From positions 248,001 to 312,000 of the forward strand of contig CP074390.1 in the NCBI GenBank assembly GCA_022041995.1: 64,000 nucleotides of DNA. The letters are read 5' to 3'. The notes beneath the pieces were generated by a model. That model ran no database searches and had not been told where the DNA came from. It worked only from the letters and a program-made list of their open reading frames with translations. Shown one piece after another: positions 61,785-64,000 of the stretch. The stretch is from Cupriavidus necator (lineage in GTDB: Bacteria > Pseudomonadota > Gammaproteobacteria > Burkholderiales > Burkholderiaceae). The translations under genes were made by a program, and so were the position numbers. Every line of letters begins with the position of its first letter. Positions within the stretch are counted from its first letter, which is position 1.

Positions 61785-63202
61785 TTTGAGAATCAGTCGG
61801 CGCGCAATAAGGTCGCTCACCTTGAACGTTACAAGCGCTCCGGCTGACACCGTGAGTGGCGATGCACGCCCACCGAGATCAATATTCCCCGAATTTCCGA
61901 AGGCCTGGGTAGTTTGGCCTCCATTCGCAATCAGTCGAATCGTAAGCTCCTGATTTGGTAGCATCTCGCAACTGATGTTGTTGATCTGCGTTGCAGAGCA
62001 CTGAACCGCGGGAAATTCCGTGTGGCCGGTGATTAGCGTATCGGATGTTGCGGCTGCAAGCTGCTTGGTAATGCCGCTAGAACGTCCAACGAGCGCAGTT
62101 CCAGAAATCGTGTTCGGCCTCGGGTAGAAATACAAGACGTTGCTGCCGATGGCGATCTCATCAAAGGCACCGAGAATGGTATTGCCACCGAATTCGGCGC
62201 CAACCGCATTCCCCATATACAAAAGGTAGCCGCTGCCATCTCCTACGGAGCCTGCATTGGCAAATCGGTTTCGCTCCACGACATGCCCAACCCCCCGCCA
62301 TCCAATCGGACGGATTCTGCCAAGTTCTCAAACCAGTTGTCATCCACATGCACCTGACTGGCGCCATAGACATCGATGGCTCGTCTCGCATTCTGGAAGG
62401 TGCACTTGTTCTTGAACGTCACATTGCCAGGGAAGACGGTATCCGTGCTCCGACCGTGTCGGGCAATCGTTCCAACCCGGTTCGTGCTCACCCGATTTTG
62501 CAGGGTGCACGAATCAAAGGTCACCTGCCCGTGCTGCCCCCGCATGTCCAGGGCGTAGCCGGTCGTGCCCTCAACGTTCACATCGACGTCGATGAAGTTG
62601 ACGAACTGTTGCGGCAGCAGTGCGCTATTGTCTAGTGTGCCAATGGACTGGATGCCGTTGTCAAAGAAGTCGATCTGGATGTCAGAGAACGACGAATTCC
62701 ATAGTCCGCCGGCATTACCCTGAGCCGCTAGTGGCTGCGCGACGAACTGCATAGCAAAGCATCCGGCATTGGTGGGCGCCCCTGCCGATCCACCTACCAT
62801 CCGATAGCTACTATCATTTAGGAACTGGATGGCACCGGGCACAAGCTTCTGCATGCCCCCAGCCAGGCCAGCTGCCGCAATGAACTGTGTAGCTCGCGCA
62901 CCCTGCCCGAACATTGATACGTAGGCTTGCCGGAGAATGGACGAAGCGATGTAGAAACTTTCGTCGGAGAACTCGAGAGCCCAGCCTGTAAAGTTGTTGT
63001 GGTTGTGGAGGAATAGCAGCGCAGCGTTGATCTCCACGTCATCAGCGACCCCGTCACAGATGACGTCGCAGCCCGAGCCTTGGCGCCCAACGGTATAGCG
63101 CATGCGCCTGCCAATCTTTGTCCCGTCGGGGAACTGGGCATATTTTTGTTGTCGGCCACTATCGGTCCCGACTCGCGCGCTGGGAGCGTCAAGGATTGAC
63201 AT
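61767..63202 (-). pseudogene. phage beta-helix tail spike, frameshifted
   Basis: One gene in two frames. The first frame (from ATG 63202) begins PSARVGTDSGRQQKYAQFP, then has a pectate-lyase-like right-handed beta-helix entrance (DGVADDVEINAALLFLHN) and repeating beta coils up to VRLDGGG. The frame changes in CCCCCC at 62291-62296 (plus strand). The second frame continues VGHVVERNRFANAG and ends with a beta-rich tip. Adding one base gives about 478 residues. Such spikes usually bind or hydrolyse surface polysaccharide. It sits next to the flippase, which would change the same polysaccharide. Confidence 0.8.
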
Positions 63203-63210
63203 ACATCACC

Positions 63211-64000
63211 TCACGAAATAGTAATGGCCGGCTGCACAGTGACAGAGCCGTTGGCGTCGCGCGTCACAGCGGGTTGCGTGACGGTCTTGGTCGTGGTGCC
63301 GAAGTAGGTCACGTGGTACGCATCAATGGCAGGCGTCACGCCATTGACAGCATCCGTTGTGAATACGCCGCTGGTGCCGTCCGGCCAGGTGATATTGGCC
63401 GACAACAGCACGTTATTGCTGTCGCGCGTGACGCTGGATAGCGAAGCGAACGAGCTACTGGCCACCCATGCCTTCAGTCGCATGTTCAGCCAGAATCCGG
63501 TGAGATAGTCCCGAATCTTGGCGACCGTCGTCTGCAGTAGACCAGCCCCACGACTAGCCGGGATCGTTTCCGCGCCGGTCAGCGTGCCGGCGTCCGTGGC
63601 GGTGCCGTTGGCGATGGCGGAATTCGCTGCGGCAGCTGCAGCAGCGGAGCCGGCTGCGGCTGCGGCGGATGTTGCCGCATTGCCGGCCTGTGTGGTTGCC
63701 GTGCCGGCCTGACTGGTTGCAGTCGTCGCTGATGTGGTAGCGCTAGCGGCTTGGGTTGTCGCAATGCCAGCCTGTGCGGTCGCCGTGTCGCGCGCCGTCT
63801 CAGCACCTTGGCGCGCGGCTACCGCCTGCGTGGCACTTGCCGCCGAGTCACTCTTGCTCTGCGCTGAGGCGATTTGGCTGGCGCCAGCCGCGTCACGCGC
63901 CGTAGCGGCGGCGGTACTGGCTGCGCTTGCTGTGGCGGCAGACGCTGCGGCGGCCTCCGCGAGGGAAACGCGCTCCAGGTATTTGAGGTTGGCCTCAGAT
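63211..64000 (-). CDS. phage tail fibre, partial (start beyond the window)
   Basis: The open frame continues to the right edge with no start. Residues in the window: an Ala/Thr/Ser-rich heptad-like repeat (about 63590-63980; many ATSQAGTATTQAGNA-type units), then GAETIPASRGAGL, LTGFWLNMRLKAWVASSS and a C-terminal beta region ending VTVQPAITIS. Such Ala/Thr repeats form collagen-like or coiled shafts in tail fibres. It probably connects the spike to the tail. Stop is eight bases before the spike ATG. Confidence 0.82.
   Translation of the reverse strand, partial: SEANLKYLERVSLAEAAAASAATASAASTAAATARDAAGASQIASAQSKSDSAASATQAVAARQGAETARDTATAQAGIATTQAASATTSATTATSQAGTATTQAGNAATSAAAAAGSAAAAAAANSAIANGTATDAGTLTGAETIPASRGAGLLQTTVAKIRDYLTGFWLNMRLKAWVASSSFASLSSVTRDSNNVLLSANITWPDGTSGVFTTDAVNGVTPAIDAYHVTYFGTTTKTVTQPAVTRDANGSVTVQPAITIS

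Noticed and set aside
63590..63980. Repetitive DNA at the right edge
   Set aside because: It is coding: the Ala/Thr-rich shaft of a tail fibre, open in one frame to the window edge.
53496..64000. Possible diversity-generating retroelement near the tail fibre genes
   Set aside because: No reverse transcriptase gene and no pair of template/variable repeats were found in the window.

Overview
The window looks like a Burkholderiaceae chromosome, most probably Cupriavidus or a close Ralstonia relative. It is GC-rich and has a complete aminoarabinose (arn) lipid A locus, a cadmium/zinc-type P1B ATPase, a heavy-metal two-component system, a Burkholderiales-type porin and H-NS-like proteins. Genus is inferred from gene content and style, not from a marker gene. 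No rRNA or tRNA gene was seen.

Host part (1-37357). 137-9960 holds, all on the minus strand, a flavin-linked oxidoreductase, a large BTAD/AAA/TPR regulator split by one frameshift, a small unknown protein, and an ABC operon (ATPase, FtsX-type permease, exported AttH/CrtC-like lipocalin). 10102-15278 is a MoxR/von Willebrand A cluster: one frameshifted VWA gene facing left, and trypsin-like protease, MoxR ATPase, DUF58 and a second VWA gene facing right. A porin, an H-NS relic, a solute-binding protein and small secreted proteins follow. 20186-27423 is arnT-E-B-C-A(formyltransferase)-A(decarboxylase)-D, mostly with overlapping stop/start codons. It should add 4-amino-4-deoxy-L-arabinose to lipid A and give polymyxin resistance. 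27511-32657 is a metal block: a P1B ATPase behind a textbook MerR-type 19-bp-spacer promoter, a VOC protein, and a sensor kinase/response regulator pair. 34198-36044 encodes a carnitine-dehydrogenase-like protein and a BKACE enzyme. A perfect LexA box then precedes a small gene and a minimal ATP-dependent DNA ligase.

Phage part (about 37400-64000). The rest is the late region of a podovirus-like prophage, read on the minus strand and continuing past the right edge. From upstream to downstream: an Ala/Thr-rich tail fibre (partial), a beta-helix tail spike (frameshifted), small proteins, an HTH-metallophosphoesterase, a beta-propeller-like virion protein, a J-like fibre, small adapters, a PAPS-reductase-like PP-loop protein, two proteins sharing the same N-terminus, and a 3413-residue polyvalent protein (peptidoglycan hydrolase-like, pyrophosphatase-like, two HExxH zincin motifs, ADP-ribosyltransferase-like, PLxRFG). 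A plus-strand cassette (Rmf-like protein, PP-loop protein, O-antigen-type flippase) sits inverted between the tail spike and the structural operon and looks like a surface-altering moron. Terminase, portal, capsid and integrase are not in the window.

A cross-cutting observation: all four clearly broken genes are broken by an apparent loss of one base in a run of G or C. That pattern suggests base-calling or assembly error more than real gene decay, so they should be read as probably intact genes.
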